Positions 36,581 to 48,453 of a DNA stretch of 64,000 nucleotides are shown piece by piece (the first letter of the stretch is position 1; every line of letters starts with the position of its first letter). The notes under the pieces were generated by a model. That model had not been told where the DNA came from, ran no database searches, and was given only the letters and a program-made list of their open reading frames with translations. The stretch lies in NCBI GenBank assembly GCA_023548195.1, contig JAJHZJ010000399.1, forward strand, positions 6,515,100-6,579,099, given 5' to 3'. The position numbers were made by a program, and so were the translations under genes. The DNA comes from Bettongia penicillata ogilbyi (taxonomy: Eukaryota; Chordata; Mammalia; Diprotodontia; Potoroidae).

Positions 36581-39500
36581 TCATATAAGTCCCCTACAGG
36601 CCTCCCTGAAGTCTTCTTGTTCATCATTTCTTATGGCGCAATAGTACTCCATTACATTCATATACCATAATTTATTCAGCCATTCCCCAATTGATGGGCA
36701 TCCCTTTGACTTCCACTTTATGGCTACTACAAACAGTGCTGCTATAAATATTTTTGTACACGTGGGACCCTTTCCCGTTTTTATAATTTCTTGGGGATAC
36801 ACTCCTAGTAGCAATATTGCTGGGTCAAAGAGTATGCACATTTTTGTAGCCCTTTGGGCATAGTTCCAAACCATTCTCCAGAATGGTTGGATGATCTCAC
36901 AGCTCCACCAACAACGAATTAGTGTTCCAACTCTCCCACATCCTCTCCAACATTTATCATTTTCTTGTTCTGTCATGTTTGCCAATCTCATAGGTGTGAT
37001 GTGGTACCTCAGAGTTGTTTTGATTTGCATCTCTCTAATCAATAATGATTTAGAGCATTTTTTCATATGACTATAGATATCTTTGATATCTTCCCCTGAA
37101 AATTGCCTGTTCATATCCTCTGACCATTTATAAATTGGGGAATGACTTTTATGGTTATATATTTGAGTCAGTTCTCTATATATTCTAGAAATGAAGCCTT
37201 TATCCCCGAGCTTAGCCATAATTTTTTTTTTCCCAATTTACTACATCCCTCCGAATTTTGGTTGCATTGGGTTTGGTTGTGCAAAAACTTTTCAGTTTAA
37301 AGTAATCAAAATTATCCATCTTCCATTTCATAACGCTTTCCATCGTTTCTTTAGAAAAAATTCTTCACCTCTCCATAAATCTGATAAATACACTATTCCT
37401 TGCTTCTCCAGTTTATTCATGGTATCAATCTTTATATACCTAAATCATGTAACCATTTGGACTTTATTCTTGTGTACGGTGTCAGGCATGGGTCTTTGCC
37501 TAATTTCTGCCACACAGTTAACCAATTTTCCCAGCAATTTTTGTCGAACAGTGAGTTCTTATCCCAGAAGCTGGGATCTTTGGGTTTATCAAGGAGGTTG
37601 CTATATTCCTTGGCTACTGTGTCTTGAGTGCCAAGTCTATTCCATTTGTCTACCCCTCTGTTTCTTAGCCAATACCAAGTGGTTTTGATAATTGCTGCTT
37701 TATAATACAATTTGAGGTCTGGTAGCAATAAGCCACCTTCCCAAGCATTTCTTTTCATTAGTCCCTTTGATATTCTGGACCTTTTGTTTTTCCAAATGAA
37801 TTTTGATATTGTTTTATCCAGCTCTAGAAAATAATTATCTGATAATATAATTGGTATGGCACTAAATAAGTAGATTAATTTAGGTAGAATTGTCATTTTT
37901 ATTTTATTAGCTCGGCCTACCCATGAACAACTGATGTTTTTCCACTTACTTAAATCTGACTTTATTTGTGCAAAAAGTGTCTTGTAATTGTGTTCGTATA
38001 ATCCCTGGGTTTGTTTTGGCAGGTAAACTCCGAAGTATTTTATAGTGTCTACTCTAGCTATAATGGGATTTCTCTTTCTATCTCTTGCTGTTAGACTTTG
38101 TTGCTAATGTATAGGAATGCAGAAGATTTGTGTGGATTTATTTTGTAACCTGCAACTTTGCCAAAGTTGTTTATTATTTCAAGTAGTTTTTTACTTGAAT
38201 CTCTGGGATTCTTTAAGTGTATCATCATATCATCTGCAAAGAGTCATAATTTAGTTTCTTCTTTGGATGTTTTTATTCCTTCAATTTCTTTATCTCATCT
38301 AATTGCTACCACTAATATTTCTAGTACCATATTGAATAATAATGGTGATAATGGGCATCCTTGTTTCACCCCTGACCTTACTGGAAATGCATCTAGCTTA
38401 TCCCCATTGCATATAATGCTTGCTGAAGGTTTTAGGTAGATACTACTTATTATTTTATGGAAAATTCCCTTTATTCCTATGTTCTCCAGTGTTTTTAATA
38501 GGAATGGGTGTTGTATTTTGTAGAAAGCTTTTTCTGCGTCTATTGAGATAATCATGTGGTTTTTGTTAGTTTTGTTGTTGATGTGATCAATAATGCTAAT
38601 AGTTTTCCTAATATTGAACCAGCCCTGCATTCCTGGTATGAAACCTACCTGATCATAATGTATTATTCTCCTGATAAGATGCTGTATTCGTTTTGCTAAA
38701 ATCTTGTTGAACATTTTTGCATCTATATTCATTAGGGAAATTGGTCTATAATTTTCTTTTTCTGTTTTGTCTCTTCCTGGTTTGGGTATCAAAACCATAT
38801 TTGTATCATAGAAAGAATTTGGGAGTACTCTTTCTTCCCGAATTTTCACAAATAGTCTATATAGTATTGGAATTAATTTTTCTTGAAAGGTTTGATAGAA
38901 TTCACTTGTGAATCCATCTGGTCCTGGAGATTTTTCCTAGGCAGTTCATTGATGGCTTGTTCAATTTCTTTTTCTGGGATGGGGTTGTTTAAGTATTCAA
39001 TTTCCTCTTCTGTTAATTTCGGCAATTTGTATTTTTTTTAAATATTCATCCATCTCATTTAGATTACCGAATTTGTGGGCATAAAGTTGGGCAAAGTAAT
39101 TTCTAATTATTTTTTAATTTACTCCTCATTGGAGGTGAGTTCACCCCTTTCATTTTTAACATTAGTAATATGATTTTCTTCTTTCTTTTTTTTAATCAAA
39201 TTGACCAAAGGTTTATCAATTTTATTAGTTTTTTTTCATAAAACCAACTATTGGTTTTATTTATTAATTCAATAGTTCTTTTAATTTAATTTTTATTAAT
39301 TTGTCCTTTGGTTTTCAGTATTTCTAATTTGGTATTTACTTGGGGATTTTCAATTTGTTCTTTTTCTAGCTTTTTTAGCTGCTTAACCAAGTCATTGATC
39401 TACTCTTTCTCTATTTTATTTATGTAGGCATTCAAAGATATAAAACTTCCCCTAAGAACTGCTTTTGCAGTATCCCATAAGATTTGGTAGGTTGTCTCAT

Positions 39501-40388
39501 TATTGTCATTCTCTTGAATGAAGTTGTTGATTGTTTCTATGATTTCTTCTTTAACCCATTCCTTCTTTAGGATTAAATTACTTAGTTTCCACTTGATTTT
39601 CGCTTTATCTTTCCATGGCCTTTTATTACATATAATTTTCATTGCATTTTGATCTGAGAATAACGCAGTGAGTATCTCTGCATTTCTGTACTGGATTGTG
39701 AGATTTTTATGTCCTAGTAAATGGTCAATTTTTGTAAATGTTCCATGTACTGCTGAGAAAAAGGTGTATTCCTTTATATTCCCATTTCATTTTCTCCAAA
39801 GATCTATCATATCTACCTTACCTAGAATTTTATTTACCTCCTTAACTTCTTTCTTGTTTATTTTGAGGTTAGATTTATCAAGTTCAGAAAGAGGGAGATT
39901 GAGGTTCCCCACTAGTATAGTTTTCTGTCAATTTCTTCCTTCAACTCCCCCAACCTCTCCACTAAGAATCTGGATGCTATACCACTTGGAGCATACATGT
40001 TTAATAATGATATTGTTTCATTGTCTATGGTGCCTTTTAGCAGGTTATAGTTTCCATCCTTATCCCTTTTGATTAGATCTCTTTCTGCTTTTGCTTTGTC
40101 TGAGATTAGGATTGCTACTCCTGCCTCTCTTACATCACCTGAAGCACAATATATTCTGCTCTATCCTTTGACCTTTATCCTATGTGTATCCCCCCTTTTC
40201 AAATGTGTTTCTTGAAAGCAGCATTTTGTTGGATTATGGCTTTTAACCCATTCTGCTATCCGTCTCCGTTTTATGGGATAATTCATTCCATTCACATTCA
40301 CAGTTATGATTACAATCTGTGTATTTCCCTCTATCTTCTTTCCCACCATTTGTGCTTTTAGCTCTGCTGTCTCCCTTCCCCTCCTCAC
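36581..40388 (-). pseudogene. L1 ORF2 (endonuclease/reverse transcriptase), broken
   Basis: Full ORF2 length (about 3.8 kb). From its N terminus: endonuclease with VNVNGMN and CCFQETHL (40161-40388), further EN text at 39400-39642, an RT frame at 38295-38849 with [14 protein letters not shown] and motif A SIDAEKAF, then KL-stop-LFADD at 38229-38249. The thumb follows at 37432-37896 (KFIWKNKRSRISKG). The C-terminal domain at 36581-37219 has CWRGCGRVGTLIRCWWSC, in which the usual histidine of the CCHC-like motif is arginine. At least four frame breaks plus the stop make it inactive. Confidence 0.85.
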
Positions 40389-40913
40389 TAATATTCACTT
40401 TTCACCACCTCCTCTTGCCGCCTTCCCCTCCTTCTTTTAGCCCCCCTCCCTTTAACTCCCCTTTACTCTTATTGCTTCTTCCCTCCCTTTTAGCCTCCCT
40501 CCCCTTTCTTCCCGCTTCCTCTCCTACTGCTTATAGAGTTAGTTAGGATTTTCTACTTAAGTTTATTGTTCCATCCTTTAAACAAATCCGATGAGAGTAC
40601 CTCTCACACAATGCTCATCTCCCTCCCCTCTTTCCCTCTACTATGATTTTGTACGTCTTCTTGTGGTGTAATTTGCCATTCTCTGCTTCCTCCTTTTCAC
40701 ACCTCCTATTACAAATCCCTTCTCATACATAAATCATATTTTTTATCATGATATCACTTACTTTATACCATTCCCCCTATGCATATCCCTTTTATATTTC
40801 TTAATAGCCGCACAGTTCTCAAGATTAACGGGTATCATCTTCCCTTATAGGGAGGTAAACAATTTGCCCTAATTGAGTAGCAAGTTGTTCCCTCTCCCCC
40901 ACTGTTTACCTTT
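40389..40913 (-). other. L1 inter-ORF spacer
   Basis: Pyrimidine-rich on plus at 40395-40520 ('cctccttcttttagcccccc'), hence polypurine in the L1 sense strand. The 75-codon plus frame at 40319-40546 is the low-complexity complement. Confidence 0.6.
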
Positions 40914-42001
40914 TTATGATTCTCTTGAGACCTGCATTTGAGGATCGAATTGTCTATTAAGTTCTGGGCGTTTTGGTCAGGAAACTCTGGAAATCCCTTA
41001 CTTCATTGAATGATTGTTTCCTTGCCTGAAATGTTATGCTGAAATTTGCTGGGTAGTTGATCCTTGGTTGTAGTCCCAGCTCCTTTGCCTTATGGAATAT
41101 TGGGTTCCAGTTCTTTCTATCTTTTAGTGTAGAAGCTGCAAGGCCCTGTGTAATCCTGATTGTATTTCCTTGATATTTAAATTGTTTCTTTCTTGCTACT
41201 TGTAATATTTTCCTCCTTCACTTGATAGCTCTGGAATTTGTCAACTATATTTCTTGGGGTTTTCAGTTTGGGCTCCCTTTCAGGAGGGGAACCGTGGATT
41301 ATTTCGATGACTATTTTGCCCTCTGAATCTAGTACTTCTGAGCAGTTTTCCTTGATGATTTCCTGGAAGATATTGTCCAGGCTCTTTTCTCCATCCTGGG
41401 TTTCTGGCAGACCAATAATTCTTAAGTTTTCTCTTCTGGGTCTATTTTCCAGATCAGTTGTTTTTTCCAATTAGATATTTTACATTTTCTTCTATCTTTT
41501 CATTCTTTAGATTTTGTTTGACTGATTCTTGCTGTCTCATTGAGTCGTTAGTTTCTACTTGCCCAATTCTAATCTTCATCAAATTGTTTTTTTCCATTAA
41601 CTTTTAAATCTGCTTTTCCATCTGTCCAATTTTTCCTTTTAGGAAGCTATTTTCTCCAGTTAATTTTTGTACTTCCTTTTCCATTTTCCCTTTTAGGAAG
41701 TTATTTTCTCCAGTTAATTTTTGAACTTCTTTTTCCATTTGTTCAATTTTCCTTTTCAAGGAGATGTTCTCATCAATGAATTCTTTCTTAATAATTTTAA
41801 AATCATTGGCCAGTTTATCTTCTATTTCCTTCTTCAACTGTTCCAGGAGAGGTGCTTCTACTTGCGAATAGTTCATAGTCCCTTCTGAAGTTTCAGATGG
41901 AAGTACAGTCTCAGCTGTGACCTCTTTGGGGTTTGTGTTTTGGTCCTTACCCCCATAGAAGATTCTATGGTTCTTTCAGCCCTCTGCTTTTTCCTGTTCA
42001 T
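40914..42001 (-). pseudogene. L1 ORF1 (RNA-binding chaperone), broken
   Basis: Starts at ATG 41999-42001 (MNRKKQR...) and ends at TAA 40914-40916, about 360 codons. Open stretches: coiled coil at 41604-41876 with repeated MEKEVQKLTGENNFLKGK units, then 41177-41470 with the start of the RRM (LENRPRRENLRIIGLPETQ, about 41400-41460) and PREREPK-like text. The C-terminal YPAKF-type region follows out of frame at 41040-41170. Internal stops and a frameshift disable it. Confidence 0.8.
41622..41745 (-). repeat. 54-bp tandem repeat in ORF1 coiled coil
   Basis: AGGAAGCTATTTT at 41641 recurs as AGGAAGTTATTTT at 41695, a 54-bp (18-residue) period, encoding MEKEVQKLTGEN(N/S)FLKGK twice. Weaker units flank it on both sides. 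Confidence 0.8.
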
Positions 42002-42058
42002 GATTTTGATTGAGTGTTGTGGCTTCTGGTTCTTTCAGTCAGAAGCAAGAGAACTTTT

Positions 42059-42290
42059 TCCTGAGCTGATGATCACTTCTTTTCTATATAAGACAAGGTC
42101 AAGAAACTTGACATTCAGGATAAAGTGTCCCTCTTTTCTCAAGGAGACTGTGTTTAACAGCTCATCACTAACTATAAACTTAGTACTGGGCAGGAAATCA
42201 TTCATTTCTCTTAAGGAGTCTAGGCCCTCTGCATTGTATAAGAAATCTTCCCTCAATAAAGGCCTGGAGCAGAATCTAATAACATATTTC
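42059..42290. other. Unexplained 230-bp segment between two L1 pieces
   Basis: No similarity to the L1 5' UTR at 23.6-24.3 kb. A 73-codon minus frame at 42035-42256 has no motif I know. It may be older genomic sequence at the L1 insertion site or a different L1 5' UTR. Confidence 0.35.
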
Positions 42291-42760
42291 AGGTGAAGTA
42301 AAAAAAGGCAGGTGTAGCAACCATAATCTTTTTTTTTTTTTTGAGTGTTTTTTCTCTTTAATAGGAAAGAATATTTTAGAAGGGCTGTATACGATTAGAA
42401 AAATGTTCTTGCTTTGTGGACACATCATGCATGATTTTCAACAGGGGAATTATCTTTTTTTTTTTAACCATAATCTTAAAGAAAAAGCAAAAATAGACCA
42501 AGTTAAAAGAGATAATCAGAGAAAATACATTATACTAAAAGGTACCTTAAGCAATGAAGTAACATTAAAATTTTTTACAGTAAGCTTCTTTGATAAAGAT
42601 CTCATTTCTGAAATATATATTTAGTACAGAAGTGAGTCAAATTTATATGCATATATATGTGTGTGTGTATTAAAAGAGTCATTCCCCAACTGATAAATGG
42701 TAAAAAAGATACAAACAGTTCATTTTAAGAAGAATAAATCCAAACTATAATGTTTTTGAA
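42291..42760 (+). pseudogene. Old L1 remnant with large internal deletion
   Basis: 42305-42328 plus 42466-42580 match the ORF2 endonuclease region ('gcaaaaatagaccaagttaa', 'aaggtaccttaagcaatgaa'). The next bases (42585-42720, 'cttctttgataaagatctca', 'gagtcattccccaactgata') match the ORF2 C-terminal part, so about 2 kb is missing. A 137-bp insert interrupts the first part. Confidence 0.7.
42329..42465 (-). mobile_element. Small poly(A)-bearing retro-insert with target-site duplications
   Basis: AACCATAATC at 42319-42328 is repeated at 42466-42475, flanking 137 bp. On the minus strand the insert ends in an A-run (T-run 42329-42342) preceded about 15 bases earlier by ATTAAA (42357-42362), as expected for the 3' end of an mRNA. 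A second A-run (T-run 42455-42465) lies at its other end. The source transcript is not recognised. Confidence 0.6.
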
Positions 42761-42769
42761 ATGAGTCTC

Positions 42770-42927
42770 TAGAGGGCCACTGGGTTACAGTGTGGGAAGA
42801 GCACCAGTCCTGGAGTCAGGAGAACCTCAATTCAAATCCAGCCTCGGGCACTTAATAGTTTTGTGCCCCTGGGCAAGTCACTTAACCCTGATTGCCAAAA
42901 AAACAAAAAACGAAAACAAAAAAGCTG
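42770..42927 (+). mobile_element. tRNA-derived SINE, MAR1-like, with A-rich tail
   Basis: 'gggaagagcaccagtcctgg', 'agtcaggagaacctcaattc', 'aaatccagcctcgggcactt', 'cctgggcaagtcacttaacc', then 'aaaaaaacaaaaaacgaaaa'. Well preserved. Confidence 0.85.
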
Positions 42928-43665
42928 TAAATTATTATTCATTAGAGAAGTGTAACACCTGTGTACTACCTGATAACTATCAGAATTAAGAAATGCTGGA
43001 ATTTATGAGGGGGAAATAGAAAATAAATGTAAACAAAAATATCTTTCTTCCTCTCACCAGAAAACTGTGTCCAGAAACTGACACACCACTCCCCCAGAAT
43101 TCAACCTATTTACTATTACCTGTCACGTATTTGATTCTAATAATTCCTCAGGTATTACAGCAATATTCCTTGAGGAATATCTTATCAGGTATGATCTTGC
43201 CTGTTTGTAGTTATCATCTCTGGGGTGATGAACTCTCTGCAGAATAGGGGTTTGAGGTGTAAATTTTCAGGTCTCTAAGAATATGTGACCACTCTCTATA
43301 TAAAAATCTCTCAATTTTCTTCTCAGGTTCAACTCAAATTTTAAACTAACAGATCTGTCTTCTACCTTATGCAAAGGACAGATTATAAATTTTTAACTAT
43401 TTCCATATATCATATACCTCTTAGACAGTCTGGTAAAGCCTATGGACCTTTTCTCAGAATGATACTTTTTAAATATACACAGGATTTTACAGGGCCAAAA
43501 ATACATGGAAATATAGTAATCAAAAGATTAAAAAAACAAATTAAAATCCTGTTGTAATTCTGTATGAGATTTACAATACAATTTATCCCATTATTAATCA
43601 CCAGATTCCACCATGTAATCATTCATCCACAATGATTTGGTACTGCAAATGTCCACACTTTTTAC
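42928..43665. other. No gene or clear repeat seen
   Basis: AT-rich. Overlapping 60-62-codon frames on both strands at 43369-43622 look random. Confidence 0.4.
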
Positions 43666-44706
43666 AGAAAGCTGTCTTCTTTTTTTTTTAAATTCTTTAT
43701 TTGTTTAACTTTTTGCATTCATTTTCACAAATTTTTGGGTTCCAAATTTTCTCCCCTTTTATCCCCTCCCCCCCTAATGCCCCAAGCAATTTAATTTTCC
43801 CTATCTCCAATCTGCCCTCTCTTCTGTCATCCCTCCCTTCTCTTGTTTCCATCTTCTCTTTTCTCCTGTAGGGCCAGATGACTTTCTATTCCTCATTAAC
43901 TGTATGTCTTCTTTTCTAGTAGCAACACAAAACTAAACAGTTGTTCCTAAAACTTTGAGTTCCAAATTCTCCCCATCCCTCCCTCCCCACCCATTCCCTT
44001 TGGGAAGGCAGGCAATCCAATATAGGCCATATCTGTGTAGTTTTGCAAATGACTTCCCTGATAGTCGTGTTGTGTAAGACTAACTGAATTACCCTCCATT
44101 CTATCCTGCCTCTCATTGTTTCTCTTCTGTTTTTTGATCCTGTCCCTCCCCAAGTGTTGACTTTAAATTGCTCCCTCCTCCCTTTGCCCTCCCTTCCATC
44201 ATCCCCCTCCTTGCTTATCTCCTTCTCCCCCACTTTCCTATAGTGTAACATAGGTTTTCATACCAAAATGAGTATGCATTTTATTCCTGCCTTTAGTCAA
44301 ATGTGATGAGGGTAAACTTCTTGGGTTTTTTTTCTCAGCTCTCCTCTTTTTCCCTCCACTAAAAAATCTCCTACTTGCCTCTTAAATGACATATAATTAT
44401 CCCATTCCATTTCACCCTCTTTTCTCCCACTACATTTCTCTCTCAGCATTTAGCTTGCTTTCTTTTAAGATATGGTCCCATCCTATTCAATTCAATCTGT
44501 GCTCTCTGTCTCTGCATGTGTGTACATGCATGTATGAGTGTGTGCGTTCATACATGTACATGTGTGTGTGTGATCCCACCAACTACCCAGATACTGAAAA
44601 GTTTTAAGAGTTACAAATGTTGTCTTTCCATGTGGGAATGTAGACAGTTCACTTCTGGTAAGTCCCTTAAGACTTCTCTTTGCTGTTTACTTTTTCATGC
44701 TTCTTC

Positions 44707-45747
44707 TCATTCCTGTGTTTGAAAGTCAAATTTTCTTTTCAGCTCTGGTCTTTTCATCAAGAATGCTTGAAAGTCCTCTGTTTCATTGAAAGTTTAGCTC
44801 AGTTTAGCTAAGATTTAGCTGGGTAGGTGATTCTTGGTTTGAGTCCTAGTTCTTTGACTTCTGGAATATCCTATTCCAGGCCCTTCGATCCCTTAATGTA
44901 GAAGCTGCTAGATCTTGAGTTATCCTGATTGTATTTCCACAGTGCTGGAATTGTTTCTTCCTAGCTGCTTGCAAGATTTTCTCTTTCAGCTGGGAGTTCT
45001 GGAATTTGGCCACAATGTTCCTAGGAGTTTCTCTTTTTGGATCTCTTTCAGGTGGTGATCGATGGATTCTTTCAATCCTTATTTTGCCCTCTGGTTCCAG
45101 AATGTCAGGGCAGTTTTCCTTGATAATTTCTTGGAAGATGATGTCTAGGCTCTTTTTTTGATCATGACTTTCAGGTAGTCCCATAATTTTTAAATTGTCT
45201 CTCCTGGATCTATTTTCCAGGTCAGTTGTTTTTCCCATGAGATATTTCACATTCTCTTCCATTTTTTCATTGTTTTGGTTTTGTTTGGTGATTTCTTGGT
45301 TTCTGGTAAAGTCATTAGACTCCATCTGTTTCCATTCTAATTTTGAGAGAACTATTAAATTCAGTGAGGTTTTGAACCTCTTTTTTCCATTTGGCTCATT
45401 CTGCTTTTGAAAGCATTCTTCTCCTCATTGGCGTTTTGAACCTCTTTTGCCAATTGAGTGAGCCTATTCTTCAAGGTGTTATTTTCCTCAGCATTTTTTT
45501 GGGTCTCCTTTACCAAGGTATTGACCTGTTTTTCATACTTTTCTTGCATCTCTCTCATTTCTCTTCCCAGTTTTTTCCTCCCACCTGTTTAACTTGCTTT
45601 TCAAAATCCTTTTTGAGTTCTTCCAAGGCCTGAGCCCATCCGACATCCCCCTGGGATATCTGGGGTACTGCGGCCTCACCCTCCACGTCTTTCCCTGATG
45701 GCAAGAATATTTCCCTCGTCAGATCCAGAAGTCGGGATCAATTGCAT
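44707..45747 (-). pseudogene. Half-L1 ORF1, element B, frameshifted
   Basis: L1 ORF1-type RNA-binding protein. Open pieces: coiled coil 45361-45558 (KNRLTQLAKEVQNANEEKNA), then RRM at 44846-45325 (LENRSRRDNLKIMGLPES, ERIHRSPPERDPKRE) and the C-terminal domain (ITQDLAASTLRDRRAW). Frameshifts near 45705, 45570, 45360 and in the C-terminal stretch break it. TGA at 44707-44709 corresponds to the stop of element D. Confidence 0.8.
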
Positions 45748-45926
45748 CTGTTCGAAAAAACTTGCTATAGTCTTATTTTTCTTCCCTTTTCTAGGCATTT
45801 TCCCAGCCAGCTACTTGACTTCTGAGATTCCTGTCCACCCCCTCCTAGATCCTCCCAGCCAGTGCTTGTGGTCTGAGGTTCAAATGTGCTTTCTGCAGCA
45901 AGCTTTAGTTCACGTGCTGGGGTGGG

Positions 45927-46170
45927 GGCCGGGCTGCCTCCCAGGCTCAGCTCCCTTAGGGGCTTTATGCAGAGACCTTCAGGAATGGAGTGGGTGCGGG
46001 TGTGGGGGGGGCCCTGCCTCCCAGGCTCAGTTCCCTCAGGGGCTTTATGCAGAGGCCTTCAATAACAGAGTGGAGTGGGGCAGGGCCAGTCTCCCAGGCT
46101 CAGCTCCCTCAGGTTGTTTATGCAGAGACTTTCAGTAATGAAGATCCTGCCTGCTCCTGGGGGAGTCCGG
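45927..46170 (-). repeat. 5' UTR tandem monomers of element B
   Basis: CCCAGGCTCAG recurs at 45940, 46020 and 46093 (spacings 80 and 73), each followed by a copy of 'ccctcaggggctttatgcag'. Three units, as in element D. Confidence 0.8.
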
Positions 46171-46460
46171 GCTGCCGCCCACGCCTCTGCCTCCGCTGCT
46201 TCCTGTCCCCATCTCTGCCACTGCCACTTCCTCCCGAGGGGGCCCGAGTCACAGAGACACTCCGCTCCCCCTCTCGTCCCGCCCAACCTTCTCTCTCACT
46301 GACCTGTAGCTTCTGTGGGCAGAGGGACTTTCCTGGCTGCTGGAGCTTCCGTCCCTGAAGCCTGCTCGGATCAGCTTCTCTGGGGCCGTGGCCAGGGCAG
46401 CGCTGCTGTGGGGTCCGCTTTCCAGGGTGCGACGGACTCTGTGGACGGCTCTCCAGGGCT
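46140..46460 (-). promoter_or_regulatory. CpG-rich 5' UTR / likely promoter of element B
   Basis: GC-rich with many CpG dinucleotides, in contrast to the AT-rich surroundings. By homology with L1 it is the internal promoter region. The overlapping frames in this area are GC-rich noise. Confidence 0.5.
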
Positions 46461-46502
46461 CAATGGAACGGAAATCTCTTCCCCTAGAAAGCTGTGTCTT
46501 CT

Positions 46503-47903
46503 AATTACCTTGAACTATCCTAACTCTAGAATTAAAATTCCATTCTATATTAAATATAAAAATGTAGGGAGTAAAACTTCCATAGAATTTCAGGCAATAA
46601 AATTCTTCCTCTGTGGGATTCTTCATTATGCAGTATGTAATTGATGTGCAGAAGAGATTAAATGAACATTACTTTATTTTACAATCAAAAATTAATTTTG
46701 GAAAGACTGGGAAAAACAGTTCAATGAATCTTAAGGCCATAAAAGGCTTTCAAAATAATTTCATTGGAATTTTAATATTTGTAGCTTCTAATAAGACAAA
46801 AAAGGTCAATATTTCTTATAAAGAATATGCAGAAGTTTTGGAACATTTATAAATTATGAATCAACCCCTATCGAGCTGGGATCTCTTTGAATTTGCTTCA
46901 TAGACAAAACCTTTTTAGCTTCATTAATATGAATTTTATTAATGCTTTCCCACATCATAAACACTTTCCTTTGGTGCTTAGGGATACATAGGAACTTGAA
47001 CCAATGTAACCTTAGTACCTTATGGTTCATCAGTTTGTATGTAAGGAAAATTGACAGTAGGTCTTAATGAATTTGAGATAGAGAGTAAACCCCCACTAAA
47101 GATTAAGTAAAGGGAGCACAGACTCCTCCCTTAGTAATTTTCCCTTTGAGTTAAGGTCTATAAGAGGTAAATAGGTCTGATGAAACCATTTATCCTCCCC
47201 CCCCCCCACATCTTTTTAATTACTAGTCTCCTTTGCTTGGTCATATGATGTACAAGAAATGGAATGAGAGAGAAAATAGCATTCTACCCTTGGTCCATTC
47301 CTAAGCGTTCAGCTAGGGCCAGGTCTTGGTAGCTGTCTACAACCATCTGCCAGGCATCAATTAGTAGTTATAAAATCCAAAGTCTTTTGGACGCTAAAAG
47401 TCTCCACATTAAGGTAGTTAAATAAACAAAATATTAAATTACAAGAGAAGGGTCATATGTTGTAGATGTGTGAAGAAAAAGAGGAAGAAAAAGGAAAAAT
47501 CTATGGTAAAAGAGTACCTACATGAAATTAAGTAAGGGCTCGATATGATTTTATAACAGGAATCTAGCTAGCTTTTTGCACATAAGCTTTCATGATTATT
47601 TCTCATTTTGCAAAGAACTGTAATAGAATGTTAGTCTATGCTTCTACATGGATTATAAACTCTAATAAAAAGGCACCATCATTTTAGGAATAGACCCAGG
47701 CTTAGAGCCAAAGTAATCTGATTTAGATTACTGCCTCTGATAACTACTAATTGTACAAACATGGACAAGTCACTTAGCCCCTTGCTATTCCCAGGCAACC
47801 GTTTTAACACTATAGGGATGTTATATACTGAGAGCTCACTATATGAATGAAATTTTCTAGACATATTTTCTCATCCAAATGTTCTAACTCTAAATTATGA
47901 TCC
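46503..47903. other. No gene or clear repeat seen
   Basis: AT-rich. C-run at 47200-47208. 47740-47800 has a weak MIR-like piece ('catggacaagtcacttagcc'). Confidence 0.4.
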
Positions 47904-48273
47904 CTTAGCCCTGGACTAATACCTATTATAGAATCCGGGCTAGATGATGCTAACAACTCAAATTAGGTACCTAGAATGTCAAGGAAATACAGTTTATGAT
48001 AATAATGTAAAATTGCTGCCCCTTTCAAATAATTGCTCTGTCAACCTCTGCCTCTAATGCTTATTAGCCATGTTACCTCGGGCAAGTTACTTAAGCTCTC
48101 AGGGTCTCAGTTTCTTCATCTGATGGGGTGGCATAAGATGAACTCTGAGACCTCCTTTTTCTCTACATTTATGTCTATGATCTTGTTATTCTTGGCTACA
48201 GAATCGTATTATTACTTCTTTTCCCTTATATTGCTTATTATTTAACTTTCCAATATCAGCACAGTAGTGCATG
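47904..48273 (+). repeat. Left arm of a 370-bp inverted duplication
   Basis: Matches the reverse complement of 48861-49235 along its length, with three differences in a 146-base stretch around 48060-48205. It contains a CORE-SINE piece ('gccatgttacctcgggcaag', 'ggtctcagtttcttcatctg') plus unique sequence on both sides, so this is a duplication rather than two SINE insertions. Confidence 0.9.
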
Positions 48274-48279
48274 CATCTA

Positions 48280-48453
48280 TAACAATATATGTATGTGTGT
48301 ATACACACATTTGCTTGCATATATGTATGCATATACCTATATATACATATATATGTATGTATATATATATACATTATACAGGTACATGCATATTTATTTA
48401 TATGTATGGATATGTGTCTGCATGTTTATGGAAAGGGAGAGAGAGCAGAGAGG

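Larger units (their letters stand above)
36072..42058 (-). mobile_element. L1 retrotransposon, nearly full length, minus strand, dead
   Basis: Poly(T) and AT-rich end at 36072-36120, 3' UTR to 36580, ORF2 36581-40388, spacer to 40913, ORF1 40914-42001, and only about 57 bp of sequence upstream of ORF1 to 42058, so most of the 5' UTR is missing. Several frameshifts split ORF2, and a stop (TGA, 38244-38246) sits immediately before its FADD box. Overall better preserved than the plus-strand L1 at 23.6-30.6 kb. Confidence 0.85.
43681..46485 (-). mobile_element. Half-L1 (HAL1-like) element B
   Basis: Minus strand: a CpG-rich 5' UTR with tandem monomers (46485-45800), ORF1 (about 45747-44707), then directly a purine-rich 3' UTR ending in poly(A) (T-run 43681-43689). 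No ORF2. Flanked by AGAAAGCTGTCTTCT (43666-43680) and AGAAAGCTGTGTCTTCT (46486-46502), a target-site duplication differing by a 2-bp GT indel. It lacks roughly the first 130 bp present in element D. In a 55-base ORF1 stretch compared by eye it differs from D at one base. Confidence 0.85.

Noticed and set aside
43144..43180. Hairpin ATTCCTCA ... TGAGGAAT
   Set aside because: Eight-base arms with a long loop are expected by chance in 64 kb; no T-run or gene context.
45698..46644. Several long overlapping frames on both strands
   Set aside because: GC-rich, stop-poor half-L1 5' UTR; frames overlap in different phases and contain the tandem monomers. Not proteins.
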